In this document: positions 55,890 through 64,000 of the stretch, piece after piece
Numbering within the stretch: position 1 is the stretch's first letter
How the letters are laid out: each line of letters begins with the position of its first letter
Assembly: GCA_045611765.1 (NCBI GenBank)
Contig: JAZKXT010000012.1
Location: forward strand, 62,001 to 126,000
Origin: UMGS1649 sp045611765
Lineage (GTDB): Bacteria; Bacillota; Clostridia; TANB77; CAG-465
DNA: 64,000 nucleotides
Direction: 5' to 3'
Translations under genes and position numbers: made by a program
The notes under the pieces: generated by a model
Told to the model about the DNA's origin: nothing
The model's input: only the letters and a program-made list of their open reading frames with translations
The model's database searches: none

Positions 55890-56258
55890 ATGCAAATTGT
55901 TGTCACTAATGATGTTATTCTTGAGGCCACTATGAGTAGTGGACAAAAAGGAATTATGCTCGATGTGTATTTGGGACGGGATAACAACATAAAATCTGTA
56001 AGAGTTGCGGAAATGAACTATATAGAAAAGTTTTTGGAAGTCACGGATAAGAAAAACTTAGATGAGGTAAAAAATGTTCCAGTTCGTATGGTAGGTAGGG
56101 TAAGTCCAAAAGGCGAAGTTGAGTTTATGGCAATAGGCCATTACATACAAGACAAATGGCTGCTAACAATACCGACGGTAAACACGCGCTTTCTTAGGTT
56201 TGAAAGGTTAGTAAAAATGATAGGTGGACAACTGGATAATATTACAATATACATCTAA
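55890..56258 (+). CDS. Protein of unknown function (122 aa)
   Basis: The soluble protein is beta-rich, with VILEATMSSGQKGIMLDVYLG near the start, VPVRMVGRVSPKGEVEFMAIGHY in the centre and a basic end (RFLRFERLVKMIGG). It has no membrane segment and no cysteine. The ATG is preceded by GGGGAG. Codon use is somewhat more GC-rich than in nearby genes, as in the 742, 6099 and 46389 genes. It closes a two-gene operon before a strong terminator. Confidence 0.7.
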   Translation: MQIVVTNDVILEATMSSGQKGIMLDVYLGRDNNIKSVRVAEMNYIEKFLEVTDKKNLDEVKNVPVRMVGRVSPKGEVEFMAIGHYIQDKWLLTIPTVNTRFLRFERLVKMIGGQLDNITIYI

Positions 56259-56260
56259 TA

Positions 56261-56295
56261 AAAATAGCACACGAATTTTTCGTGTGTTATTTTTA
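56261..56295 (+). terminator. Terminator of the 55673-55890 operon
   Basis: AAAATAGCACACGAA pairs with TTCGTGTGTTATTTT (15 pairs, one wobble), with T's at the end. Confidence 0.88.
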
Positions 56296-56504
56296 TGAAT
56301 AATTATAGTAAAATATGGTATTTTGCAAAATTTTCATTGTTTACTTGCATTTATTTTAAATAAATTATATAATATAGCTAGACAAATTGGAAAATTAACA
56401 AGATGGTTTTAAGCAATGTCTAAAATATATTAAAATGATTGTGTTTTACACAATTTATATAGATCGGATATTGTACTTTGAAAAATAAATATGGAGGTAA
56501 AAAA

Positions 56505-58052
56505 ATGACAGGAATAATTATAGCAATTGTTGCTACTCTTGCCGTTTGTGTACCTTCTTCTTTTGTTATTGGGGTTTCTCATAGAAAAAAACAAGCTATG
56601 AAAGACCTAGAAAGTGCAGAGCATAGAGCAGAAAAAATAGTTGCAGATGCAAAAATAGATGCTGAACGAGTAAAAAAAGATGCATTAATAGAAGCAAAAG
56701 ATGAAGTTATTAAACAAAAAGAGGAAGCAGACAAAGAGATTAAACAAAGGAAACTTGAATTAGAAAAAGCTGAACAAAGAGTAAATCAAAGACAAGATTT
56801 AGTAGATAAAAGATTTGCATTAATTGAAGAAAAAGAAATAAGCTTTTCTATGAAACAACAAAATCTTGAAAAGAAAGAAAAAGAGCTTGAACAAGCTTAT
56901 GAAAAAGAGCAGGCAGAGCTAGTTAGAATTTCTAGATTAACAGTTGAAGACGCAAAACGCGAACTTATGACTAGACTAGAAAATGAAATGAAAACAGAGA
57001 TGGCAAATTACATTGTAGATGCACAAGCAAAAGCTAAATTTGAAGTAGATAAAAAGGCTAAACAAATGTTAGTTGGAGCAATTCAAAGATGTGCAGCAGA
57101 CCATACTTCTGAGGCTACTATTTCAGTAGTAAACCTTCCTTCAGATGATATGAAGGGAAGAATAATAGGTAGAGAAGGTAGAAATATTAAATCTATAGAA
57201 ACATTAACTGGTATAGATATAATAATTGACGATACACCAGATGTTATCGTATTATCTAGCTTTGACCCTATACGTAGAGAAGTTGCTCGCCTTGCAATAG
57301 AAAGACTTATTGCAGATGGTAGAATACATCCAGGTAAGATAGAAGAAACTATAGAGAAAGCAAAAATAGAAGTTGCAAATACAGTTAAGGAAGAAGGAGA
57401 AAGAGCTCTTTATGAAACAGGTGTAATTAACCTAAATCCTGACCTAATCCAACTTTTAGGTAAACTTAGATATAGAACAAGTTATGGACAAAATGTTCTT
57501 AACCATTCGATAGAAGTTGCACACATTGCAGGACTTCTTGCATCAGAATTAGGACTTGATGTAACACTTGCTAAACGTGCAGGTCTTCTTCATGATATTG
57601 GTAAATCTGTTGATCACGAAGCAGAAGGAACACACGTAGAACTTGGTGTTGAAATCTTAAAGAGATACAAAGAATCAGATAAGGTTATAAATGCTGTAGC
57701 AGCTCACCATGGTGATTGTGAACCTACAACAATGGAAGCAGTACTTATACAAGCAGCTGATGCTGTATCGGCATCAAGACCAGGAGCAAGACGTGAAACA
57801 GTAGATGCATACATAAAGAGACTTCAAAAACTTGAAGAAATTTGTGATGGATATAAAGGTGTAGATAAATCTTATGCTATCCAAGCTGGTAGAGAAATAA
57901 GAATTATTGTAAAACCTGAACAAATAAATGATTCTGAAGCTGTTATAATGGCTAGAAATATAGCTAAACAAATTGAAGATGAAATGAGTTATCCAGGACA
58001 AATTAAAGTAAATGTTATTCGTGAAACAAGAGCTGTAGAGCTTGCAAAATAA
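56505..58052 (+). CDS. rny: Ribonuclease Y
   Basis: RNase Y is the membrane-anchored endoribonuclease that begins mRNA decay in Firmicutes. The 515-residue protein has an N-terminal membrane helix (residues 3-24), a long coiled coil (about 30-190), a KH RNA-binding domain (GRIIGREGRNIKSIE near 212) and an HD domain with metal-binding HDIGKSVDHE near 360. The ATG at 56505 follows GGAGG by 7 bases; an upstream in-frame TTG would bypass that site. Length and domain order are standard. It stands alone between two terminators. Confidence 0.97.
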   Translation: MTGIIIAIVATLAVCVPSSFVIGVSHRKKQAMKDLESAEHRAEKIVADAKIDAERVKKDALIEAKDEVIKQKEEADKEIKQRKLELEKAEQRVNQRQDLVDKRFALIEEKEISFSMKQQNLEKKEKELEQAYEKEQAELVRISRLTVEDAKRELMTRLENEMKTEMANYIVDAQAKAKFEVDKKAKQMLVGAIQRCAADHTSEATISVVNLPSDDMKGRIIGREGRNIKSIETLTGIDIIIDDTPDVIVLSSFDPIRREVARLAIERLIADGRIHPGKIEETIEKAKIEVANTVKEEGERALYETGVINLNPDLIQLLGKLRYRTSYGQNVLNHSIEVAHIAGLLASELGLDVTLAKRAGLLHDIGKSVDHEAEGTHVELGVEILKRYKESDKVINAVAAHHGDCEPTTMEAVLIQAADAVSASRPGARRETVDAYIKRLQKLEEICDGYKGVDKSYAIQAGREIRIIVKPEQINDSEAVIMARNIAKQIEDEMSYPGQIKVNVIRETRAVELAK

Positions 58053-58067
58053 AAATATTAATAGTTG

Positions 58068-58100
58068 AAAGCAGCAACCATATTTTGGTTGCTGCTTTTA
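58068..58100 (+). terminator. Terminator of rny
   Basis: AAAGCAGCAACCA pairs with TGGTTGCTGCTTT around TATTT, followed by TT. Confidence 0.88.
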
Positions 58101-58147
58101 TGCTATATAATGTTAGTGAATTAAAATAAAGTTATAAGAAGTAATTA

Positions 58148-58477
58148 TTAAAGCCATCTAACAATATCTTTGCTTAAAATCCCCTCTCTATGGACATTTC
58201 CGCAATAAGGACATTTGCTATAAATTGCCCTTACCTTAACTTCAATTGCTTCGGAATGATAAGAATCATTTTCCAAGGATGTATTTTCGTAATAAGCAAA
58301 ATGTTCAGTTTGGATGTATTTGTTACATCCAGAACAATACTTTTTACCAAATGTCAGTGTTTCGCCATATTCACGAAGCCAATCAGGTAATACTTCTCTA
58401 ACAAAACTTACTTTTTCTTCTAAGGTATCATTTTCAAGATTTTTGTCAAGGAATTCAAATAACAGTTGTTTGTTCAT
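58148..58477 (-). CDS. Zinc-ribbon protein of unknown function (109 aa)
   Basis: Two cysteine pairs (CSGCNKY near residue 48 and CPYCG near 89) make a zinc ribbon in the C-terminal half; the N-terminal 40 residues are acidic and helical (LDKNLENDTLEEKVSFV). AAGGAGG lies 6 bases before the ATG. No enzymatic motif is visible. A DNA- or RNA-binding or adapter role is possible. It stands alone and faces the end of rny. Confidence 0.7.
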   Translation of the reverse strand: MNKQLLFEFLDKNLENDTLEEKVSFVREVLPDWLREYGETLTFGKKYCSGCNKYIQTEHFAYYENTSLENDSYHSEAIEVKVRAIYSKCPYCGNVHREGILSKDIVRWL

Positions 58478-58779
58478 AATGTGCCTCCTTAAAAATGTTA
58501 TTACTTACCAAATCTGATACGTACATATTCTTTCTCTATTGATATGATTATATCACATGAACTTAAGGAGGGCAAACGTATTTTGTTAAATAAAAATAAA
58601 AATTATACAACACATAATACTTTTGTCACTTTTTGCGATGAATTATTTGCTAGAGATGGTAATGCTTTAGGATTTTAAACAAAAAATTCTTTAAAACTAT
58701 TTGTAAATATACCTTTTAGCAATATATAATAATTGAATACTAAATAAAAACGCACACATAATATTTTAGGGTGTTTTAA
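58478..58779. other. Intergenic stretch without a recognised gene
   Basis: This 302-base AT-rich gap separates the divergent 58148 and 58780 genes. I see no convincing RNA, repeat or coding frame in it, only a stray AAGGAGGG near 58563 with no following start codon. Confidence 0.5.
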
Positions 58780-59244
58780 ATGAGAATTAGATTATTAAAA
58801 AGAAATGAAATAAACACAGTGGCAAAGCTATTTGTGGAAAGCTATAAGAAAGATGAAAAGGTAAGACGCTGGGATGAAGCTTATGCGGAAAAATTCATAT
58901 TAATGCAATATAGAATATGTAGAGATTTATGCTTTGTAGCAATAGATAATGATAAAATAGTTGGAGTTGCACTTGCGATAGTTTTACCGGAATTTAATAA
59001 AGAGATAATAGATTTTAAAGTGCTTTTGGTACATCCGGATTACAGGAGAAAAAAGATAGGTTCTAAACTTATGAGAAAAGTATGTGTAAAAGCTGAAAAC
59101 AAATACAACATTCGTGAAATTGAATCCAGCATTTATACATTAACAAATTTTCCGATAACTTGGTATGAAAGTATTGGTTTTAGAACAAGAAAAAATTATG
59201 AAGTGACAAGAGGAAGTATAGAGAACATATTAAAAGTAGTATAA
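58780..59244 (+). CDS. GNAT-family N-acetyltransferase
   Basis: The 154-residue protein has the GNAT fold: an N-terminal RIRLLKRNEINTVAKLF, the acetyl-CoA loop VHPDYRRKKIGSKLM (R/Q-x2-G-x-G/S pattern) near residue 87, and the final ITWYESIGFRTRKNYEV. It would move an acetyl group from acetyl-CoA to an amine; the substrate cannot be told. Ribosome site is AGGGTG. It ends at the base before the stop codon of the convergent Y-family polymerase gene, so the two genes meet without a gap and no terminator between them. Confidence 0.88.
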   Translation: MRIRLLKRNEINTVAKLFVESYKKDEKVRRWDEAYAEKFILMQYRICRDLCFVAIDNDKIVGVALAIVLPEFNKEIIDFKVLLVHPDYRRKKIGSKLMRKVCVKAENKYNIREIESSIYTLTNFPITWYESIGFRTRKNYEVTRGSIENILKVV

Positions 59245-60423
59245 TTATTTCCCTTTTATAAGAGATCCTCTAGTAATTAATCCATTATCATTAAATTTAT
59301 CTAATAGAGAGTCTACTGTTTTGTCTACTTTGCAAGACTTTTCATTTGCAGTATCAAATAAATTTAATTGAGCTGAACTATGTGATTCTAAACAAGACAG
59401 ATTTACTCCGATTAGCCTAAGAGGTTCTTTTTTATACATATCATTAAATATTCTCTTACATATTTTAAATACTTCTGTTGTTGAGTCTGTTGAACTATCT
59501 AGTGTTACAGAACTAGAATAGACATCAAAATTATTAGTTTTTAGAGTTACAGAAACATTTTTAGTTTTCATTTTCTCATGTCTTAGTCTTATACAAGTAT
59601 CATTTACAATATCTAAAATGAAATTATATATTTCATCTATATCTGTTAAATCATAAGAAGATGTTTTACTATGGCTTACAGATTTAGGAACGTCTTTCTT
59701 TTCGTGTTTTTCATCAATATCCATTCCCCAAGCAAAATTATATAATTCTTCGCCGTGGGATTTTAAGTGAGATTTTAAAATTTCTATATTCGTATGAGCA
59801 AGTTTTCCAACGGTATTAATTCCAATTTCTCTTAGTTTCTTAGCAGATTTAGGTCCAAGTAAAAACATATCTTCAATTTTAAGTGGCCAAAGTTTTTCTT
59901 TGATTTCACTCTTAAATAACGTATGTATTTTATTTGGCTTTTCGAAGTCACTAGCTATTTTTGCGAGATATTTTGTGTCTGAAATTCCAATATTTACAGT
60001 AAATCCTAATTCATTAAATATTTTGTTTTGTATCTCACACGCTACCTCCATATAACTTCCTAGTATAGGCACGTATTCAATAAAATATTCATCTACAGAA
60101 TAAGGTTCTACAACATCAGAATAGTTTTCTAAAAGTTTTTTCATCTTTTTACTTTGCAAGTTATAAAATTCATGATGAGGTGGATATAACACAAGATTAG
60201 GACATTTATTTTTAGCTTGGAATATTGCTTCTCCAGTTTTTACTCCCATTGCTTTAGCTTTTGGAGATTTTGCAAGAATAACTCCAGTACGGTTTTTAGG
60301 GTCTCCAGCTACAGCGGATTCAATATTTCTAATATCTATTTTTTCTCCATTTTGCATTAGGTAAATTGCTTCCCAAGAAAGAAATGCGTTGTTTACATCT
60401 ATATGAAAATATATTCTAGACAA
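59245..60423 (-). CDS. Y-family DNA polymerase (UmuC/DinB-like)
   Basis: This error-prone polymerase copies damaged DNA. The palm begins YFHIDVNNAFLSWEA (catalytic Asp), the second site is PYSVDEYFIEY, then helix-hairpin-helix and little-finger domains follow. QLNLFD near the end is a sliding-clamp binding peptide. Start is TTG at 60423, six codons inside the longest frame, because GGTGA lies 5 bases before it. A LexA-type box lies inside its promoter, so it should be induced by DNA damage. Gene type resembles the UvrX/UmuC branch as much as DinB. Confidence 0.9.
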   Translation of the reverse strand: MSRIYFHIDVNNAFLSWEAIYLMQNGEKIDIRNIESAVAGDPKNRTGVILAKSPKAKAMGVKTGEAIFQAKNKCPNLVLYPPHHEFYNLQSKKMKKLLENYSDVVEPYSVDEYFIEYVPILGSYMEVACEIQNKIFNELGFTVNIGISDTKYLAKIASDFEKPNKIHTLFKSEIKEKLWPLKIEDMFLLGPKSAKKLREIGINTVGKLAHTNIEILKSHLKSHGEELYNFAWGMDIDEKHEKKDVPKSVSHSKTSSYDLTDIDEIYNFILDIVNDTCIRLRHEKMKTKNVSVTLKTNNFDVYSSSVTLDSSTDSTTEVFKICKRIFNDMYKKEPLRLIGVNLSCLESHSSAQLNLFDTANEKSCKVDKTVDSLLDKFNDNGLITRGSLIKGK

Positions 60424-60439
60424 TTTAATCACCAATAAC

Positions 60440-60468
60440 ATTATACAAACAAAAGTTCGTTAAGTCAA
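60440..60468 (-). promoter_or_regulatory. SOS-controlled promoter of the Y-family polymerase
   Basis: On the minus strand TTGACT (60463-60468) and TATAAT (60440-60445) are spaced by 17 bases. The spacer contains CGAACTTTTGTTTG (60446-60459), one base from the Firmicutes LexA box CGAAC-N4-GTTCG. LexA would cover the whole spacer. Confidence 0.8.
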
Positions 60469-60489
60469 TGGAAATAAAAGGAGAATTAC

Positions 60490-60750
60490 ATGAAAATATA
60501 TTTAGTAGAAAGTACAAAAAACATAGAACTATATAATTACTTAAAACAAAAATACATTATAGTAAATAAACGAAGATTAAATGAGGCGAGTGTTGTTATA
60601 GTGAATAAAGTACATAATGTAAAACAAGCTTTAGATATAGTGGACTTTGCATTAAGTCAAGGGAAAGAAGTTATATGTATAAAGAATAGCTTTGCCAAGG
60701 AACATTATGTGTGTAATTATTTGATACAAAATGGTGCAAGTTATGTGTGA
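60490..60750 (+). CDS. Short DprA-like Rossmann protein (86 aa)
   Basis: The 86-residue protein reads like the last part of the DprA Rossmann fold: VVIVNKVHNVKQALDIVDFALSQ, then GKEVICIKNSFAKEHYVCNYLIQNGASYV, comparable to DprA EQGREVFAVPG...LIQEGA. DprA loads RecA on single-stranded DNA in transformation; this short form lacks most of the domain and the N-terminal half. It is divergent from the SOS-regulated polymerase with the LexA box between them, so it may share damage control. GGAG lies 7-8 bases before the ATG. Moderate confidence in the relation. Confidence 0.5.
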   Translation: MKIYLVESTKNIELYNYLKQKYIIVNKRRLNEASVVIVNKVHNVKQALDIVDFALSQGKEVICIKNSFAKEHYVCNYLIQNGASYV

Positions 60751-60767
60751 AGGGAAGATGTAAGTAG

Positions 60768-60803
60768 TTAAATTAAAATTAGTCAGACAGTGCCTGACTA
60801 ATT
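60768..60803 (-). terminator. Terminator downstream of spoIVA
   Basis: AATTAGTCAG pairs with CTGACTAATT around ACAGTGC. On the minus strand TTTTAATTT follows. A second hairpin GTCAC/GTGAC lies at about 60873-60887 between it and spoIVA. Confidence 0.65.
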
Positions 60804-60899
60804 AAGAAAAGAAAATAATAAATGTTAATATAAAGAAAAAATTGATCTAAATTAGAAAATTTTAAATTGTGTCACTAGTGGTGACATAATTTATCTTTG

Positions 60900-62381
60900 T
60901 TATAATATTATACAAATTAATCCTCCACTACCTTCGTTAATTAATCTTTCTAATGTTTCTTGGATTTTCATTTGAGCTTCATCCGGCATTTTGTATAGTT
61001 TGTTGTGCAAGCCTTCATTTACAAGTTCATGCAATGACTTACCAAATATGTTAGAACTCCATATTGCTTTTGGGTCATTTTCAAATTCTGCTAACAGATA
61101 TTTTACTAAATCTTCAGATTGTTTTTCACTACCCACTATAGGAGACACTTCTGTTTCTATATCTGCTCTAATCATATGGATAGATGGAGCCGAAGCCTTA
61201 AGTTTAACGCCATATTTAGTTCCTTGTTTTACAATTTCAGGTTCTTCTAAACTTAGTTCATCTATTCCTGGAGTAACAATTCCATATCCTTTAATTCTTA
61301 CTTGCTCTAATGCATCTTTAATTTTATCGTATTCTTTCTTTATACTAGAATAATCATCTATTGCTTTGAAAATATCGCATTCAGTTGTTATAGTTGTATT
61401 TGTTTTTTCACTTAACACTTTAAAGAATACATTATCTTTTATCTCCATATTAAGCTTAATAGTTCCATCAGACATTTGAGCGTCGTCTACAGTAATATTT
61501 TTAAATATATTTGAATTTGTAGTAATTTCTTGTATAATTTCATTTATTTGCCTAATAGAATAGTCACCACTGAACTTTTCTTTAATAATCGTTACAACTT
61601 CCTGCTTTAATGGATATTTAGTATCTATCATATTAAACCAAAGTGGTAGTTTAAAGCTTATTTCTGTTACTGGGAATTCTTCTAACACTCTTGAAAACAC
61701 CTCTGTAATATCTTTTTCTCTTAGCTCTAAAATATTTGCACTAATAACTGGAACGTCATATTTTTCTTCTAGAGAACATCTTAAATCTTGTGTACTCTCG
61801 CTATTTGGATTTTTAGAATTAAGCAAAATAGCAAAAGGCTTCTTGTACTCTTTAAGTTCAGAGACAACACGTTCTTCAGCTTTAACATAGCTTTCTCTTG
61901 GAATATCTGTTATGCTTCCATCGGTGGTAATTACTAACCCTATAGTAGAGTGGTCTGAAATTACTTTATGTGTTCCTGTTTCAGCAGCTTCAATAAATGG
62001 TAGTTCGTTATCTGACCAAGGAGTTCTTACCATACGAGGAGTATCTCCTTCCATATGGCCTATTGCATCGTCTACCAAATAACCAACACAGTCTACCAAT
62101 CTTGTTTTCATTTTTACATTACCATCTAATGTAATTTCAACAGATTCGTTTGGAACAAATTTTGGTTCTGTAGTCATAATTGTTTTACCTGCAGCGCTTT
62201 GTGGCAGCTCATCAACGGCTCTTTCTTTTCTATGCTTATCTCCAATTGCTGGAATTACTAACCTTTCCATAAAATTTTGTATAAATGTAGATTTGCCTGT
62301 TCTTACAGGACCAACAACACCAATATATATATCACCGCCAGTCCTTACAGCTATATCCTTGTAAATGTCTACGCTTTTCAT
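60900..62381 (-). CDS. spoIVA: Stage IV sporulation protein A, spore-coat base ATPase
   Basis: SpoIVA binds and hydrolyses ATP to polymerise on the forespore surface and form the base layer of the coat. The Walker A motif GPVRTGKSTF lies near residues 24-34, Walker B-like VDCVGYLVDD near 107, and the long C-terminal part ends in SGGLICIIL, the segment that tethers it to SpoVM. The 493-residue length is normal. AGGAGGTAAGAT precedes the ATG. It faces away from recJ. It confirms that the organism forms endospores. Confidence 0.97.
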   Translation of the reverse strand: MKSVDIYKDIAVRTGGDIYIGVVGPVRTGKSTFIQNFMERLVIPAIGDKHRKERAVDELPQSAAGKTIMTTEPKFVPNESVEITLDGNVKMKTRLVDCVGYLVDDAIGHMEGDTPRMVRTPWSDNELPFIEAAETGTHKVISDHSTIGLVITTDGSITDIPRESYVKAEERVVSELKEYKKPFAILLNSKNPNSESTQDLRCSLEEKYDVPVISANILELREKDITEVFSRVLEEFPVTEISFKLPLWFNMIDTKYPLKQEVVTIIKEKFSGDYSIRQINEIIQEITTNSNIFKNITVDDAQMSDGTIKLNMEIKDNVFFKVLSEKTNTTITTECDIFKAIDDYSSIKKEYDKIKDALEQVRIKGYGIVTPGIDELSLEEPEIVKQGTKYGVKLKASAPSIHMIRADIETEVSPIVGSEKQSEDLVKYLLAEFENDPKAIWSSNIFGKSLHELVNEGLHNKLYKMPDEAQMKIQETLERLINEGSGGLICIIL

Positions 62382-62529
62382 ATCTTACCTCCAATAATTC
62401 TTAATACAAATATACGAGCATACCTCAAAATTATTACAAATATTTATGTGAAAAAATTAAAAGTCTTGTTTTTACTTTCTTTTTTAAAAGAATTATAGTA
62501 AAATGTATGTGAAAAGGAATGAATTTAAT

Positions 62530-64000
62530 ATGAATAAGATTTGGAAGATAAAAAAAATAGAGGAACACAGTGTAAAAGAGTACGTAGATAAATTTAATAT
62601 AACAGAATTTACAGCAAAGATGTTACTTGCCAAAGAAATAGATGAGGATAAAATTCTAAGTTATTTAAATCCAGATATTGGCAATCTATATGACCCATAT
62701 TTACTTCAAGATATGGATAAATTGGTAGATAGAATAATTGAAGCAAAAGAAAAAAATGAAAAAGTTGCTATATATGGAGACTACGATGTAGATGGAATTA
62801 CAAGCATAACATTAATGTATTCTTTTTTAAAAGATTTAGGACTTGATGTAGAATATTATTTGCCGGATAGGCAAGAAGAAGGATATGGTTTAAATAAAGG
62901 AGCGATATTAGCTTTAAAAGAAAAGGGAATTTCTTTAATTATAACAGTAGATTGTGGAATATCTGCGGTGGAGGAAGTGGAATATGCAAATGGTCTGGGG
63001 TTAGATGTGTGCATAACTGACCACCACGAGTGCTCAGAAGTATTACCTAACGCATATAGCATAGTAAATCCTAAAAGACCAGATTCAAAATATCCATTTA
63101 ATTCTTTAGCTGGAGTTGGAGTAAGCTTTAAAGTATTGGATGCGATAACAAAGAAATTAAATATGCCACAAGAAGCATATTTAAAATATTTAGATATAGT
63201 AGCTGTAGGAACAATAGCGGATATTGTACCCCTAGTTGATGAAAATAGAATAATTACTTCAAACGGACTTGAAATGTTACAAAATACTAAAAATGAAGGA
63301 CTAAAAGCATTAATGAAAGTTGCCAAAATAACAACTGTTGATTCAGATAATGTTTCATTTGGTTTGGCACCTAGAATAAATGCTAGTGGAAGAATGGCGG
63401 ATGCTACAGTTGCGGTGAAAATGTTACTTTCTACAAATCCTGTGGAAGCATATAACTATGCTAAAGTGTTGGATGAGCAAAATATATTAAGACAAGAAGT
63501 GGAAAAAAATATATATGAACAGGCGGTAGAAAGAATAGAAGCTGAAGGGTTAGACAAGAGAAAAAGTATTGTAATAGAAGGCAAGAATTGGCATCAAGGT
63601 GTAATTGGAATCGTTGCATCAAAACTTACAGAAAAATACTTAAAACCAGTAATCCTTTTAACATATGAAGATGACAAAGCAAAGGGGAGTGGAAGAATAC
63701 CGCAAGGTATATCTTTGTACGATGCTTTAACTGAATGTAAAGAGTATTTAACGGCTTTTGGTGGCCACGAACTTGCAGCTGGACTAACACTTGAAACAAA
63801 AAATATTTCGGAATTCAAAGAAAAATTTGAAGAAACTATTACTAAAATGAAGCCTGACGATTTTGTGCGTAATATTGAAATAGATTTTGAAGTAACTAAA
63901 AGGGATATGACATTTGATAGCGTAGCTGAAATAGAACGTCTAGCACCATTTGGTCAAAAGAATAAAAGACCGGTATTTGTGTATAAAAATCTAAAGGTTG
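62530..64000 (+). CDS. recJ: Single-strand DNA exonuclease RecJ, partial
   Basis: The gene runs off the right end after 490 codons. RecJ is a 5'-3' exonuclease for single-stranded DNA in recombination and mismatch repair. The DHH superfamily motifs are visible: YGDYDVDGITS near residue 83, ITVDCGIS near 138, TDHHE near 161, PRINASGRM near 280 and the DHHA1 motif GGHELAAG near 415. The ATG at 62530 is taken because AAGGA lies upstream; an in-frame ATG nine codons before lacks a clear site. It starts divergently from spoIVA. Confidence 0.95.
   Translation, partial: MNKIWKIKKIEEHSVKEYVDKFNITEFTAKMLLAKEIDEDKILSYLNPDIGNLYDPYLLQDMDKLVDRIIEAKEKNEKVAIYGDYDVDGITSITLMYSFLKDLGLDVEYYLPDRQEEGYGLNKGAILALKEKGISLIITVDCGISAVEEVEYANGLGLDVCITDHHECSEVLPNAYSIVNPKRPDSKYPFNSLAGVGVSFKVLDAITKKLNMPQEAYLKYLDIVAVGTIADIVPLVDENRIITSNGLEMLQNTKNEGLKALMKVAKITTVDSDNVSFGLAPRINASGRMADATVAVKMLLSTNPVEAYNYAKVLDEQNILRQEVEKNIYEQAVERIEAEGLDKRKSIVIEGKNWHQGVIGIVASKLTEKYLKPVILLTYEDDKAKGSGRIPQGISLYDALTECKEYLTAFGGHELAAGLTLETKNISEFKEKFEETITKMKPDDFVRNIEIDFEVTKRDMTFDSVAEIERLAPFGQKNKRPVFVYKNLKV

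Overview
The window is AT-rich DNA from a spore-forming member of the Bacillota, most likely an uncultured Clostridia. Evidence: spoIVA, spoIID, spoIIP, yabP/yabQ and a Spo0A-C protein; AddB, DnaE, RNase Y and DivIC of Firmicutes type; a SAM-I riboswitch before metK and a T-box before pheST; and sigma-A promoters (TTGACA/TATAAT) with strong GGAGG ribosome sites.

Layout. 1-12124 is ordinary chromosome: the 3' end of addB, two genes of unknown function, dnaE, a small gene, a lipid kinase, leuS, a GGDEF/degenerate-EAL protein and a DUF212 membrane phosphatase-like protein. 12227-12300 is tRNA-Gly(UCC). Its 3' end is an integration site, and 12301-31069 is foreign DNA made of at least two tandem elements that share end sequences. 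The 10-base core CACCCGCTCC occurs at 12290, 28535 and 31060, a 170-base right-end repeat occurs at 28375 and 30900, and left-end repeats occur at 12358, 17035 and 28599. The hairpin terminator that probably belonged to the tRNA now lies 18.8 kb away at 31076.

Island cargo. The first part (12.3-17.0 kb) carries a TetR repressor with small membrane proteins, then a Fic protein followed by a HEPN-motif protein. The second part (17.0-28.5 kb) has a phage-like control region (XRE repressor, excisionase-like protein, Rep-like protein, iteron-like repeats, tyrosine integrase), then a restriction-modification-like cluster: an m6A/m5C methyltransferase fusion, a LAGLIDADG-like protein and two PD-(D/E)XK proteins. 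It ends with a nucleotidyltransferase-fold protein overlapping a partner of unknown function. The last 2.5 kb has no integrase and carries a frameshifted pilin-like gene, a membrane protein and a small structured RNA.

31.1-36.8 kb is a two-component system with an ABC exporter and a surface beta-helix-like protein, followed by a decayed transposase. 37.4-46.2 kb holds metK with its riboswitch, an 8-oxoguanine glycosylase, a thioredoxin-like protein, yabP, a frameshifted yabQ, divIC and a phosphatidylethanolamine operon (pssA, psd, PAP2, flippase). 46.3-64 kb holds a Spo0A-C protein, pheST, small membrane proteins, the engulfment genes spoIID and spoIIP, rny, a Y-family polymerase with a LexA-type box, spoIVA and the start of recJ.

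The best candidates for undescribed biology are the fused-methyltransferase restriction-like cluster, the Fic-HEPN pair, the nucleotidyltransferase pair and the architecture of the island. All family assignments come from motif reading without database searches.
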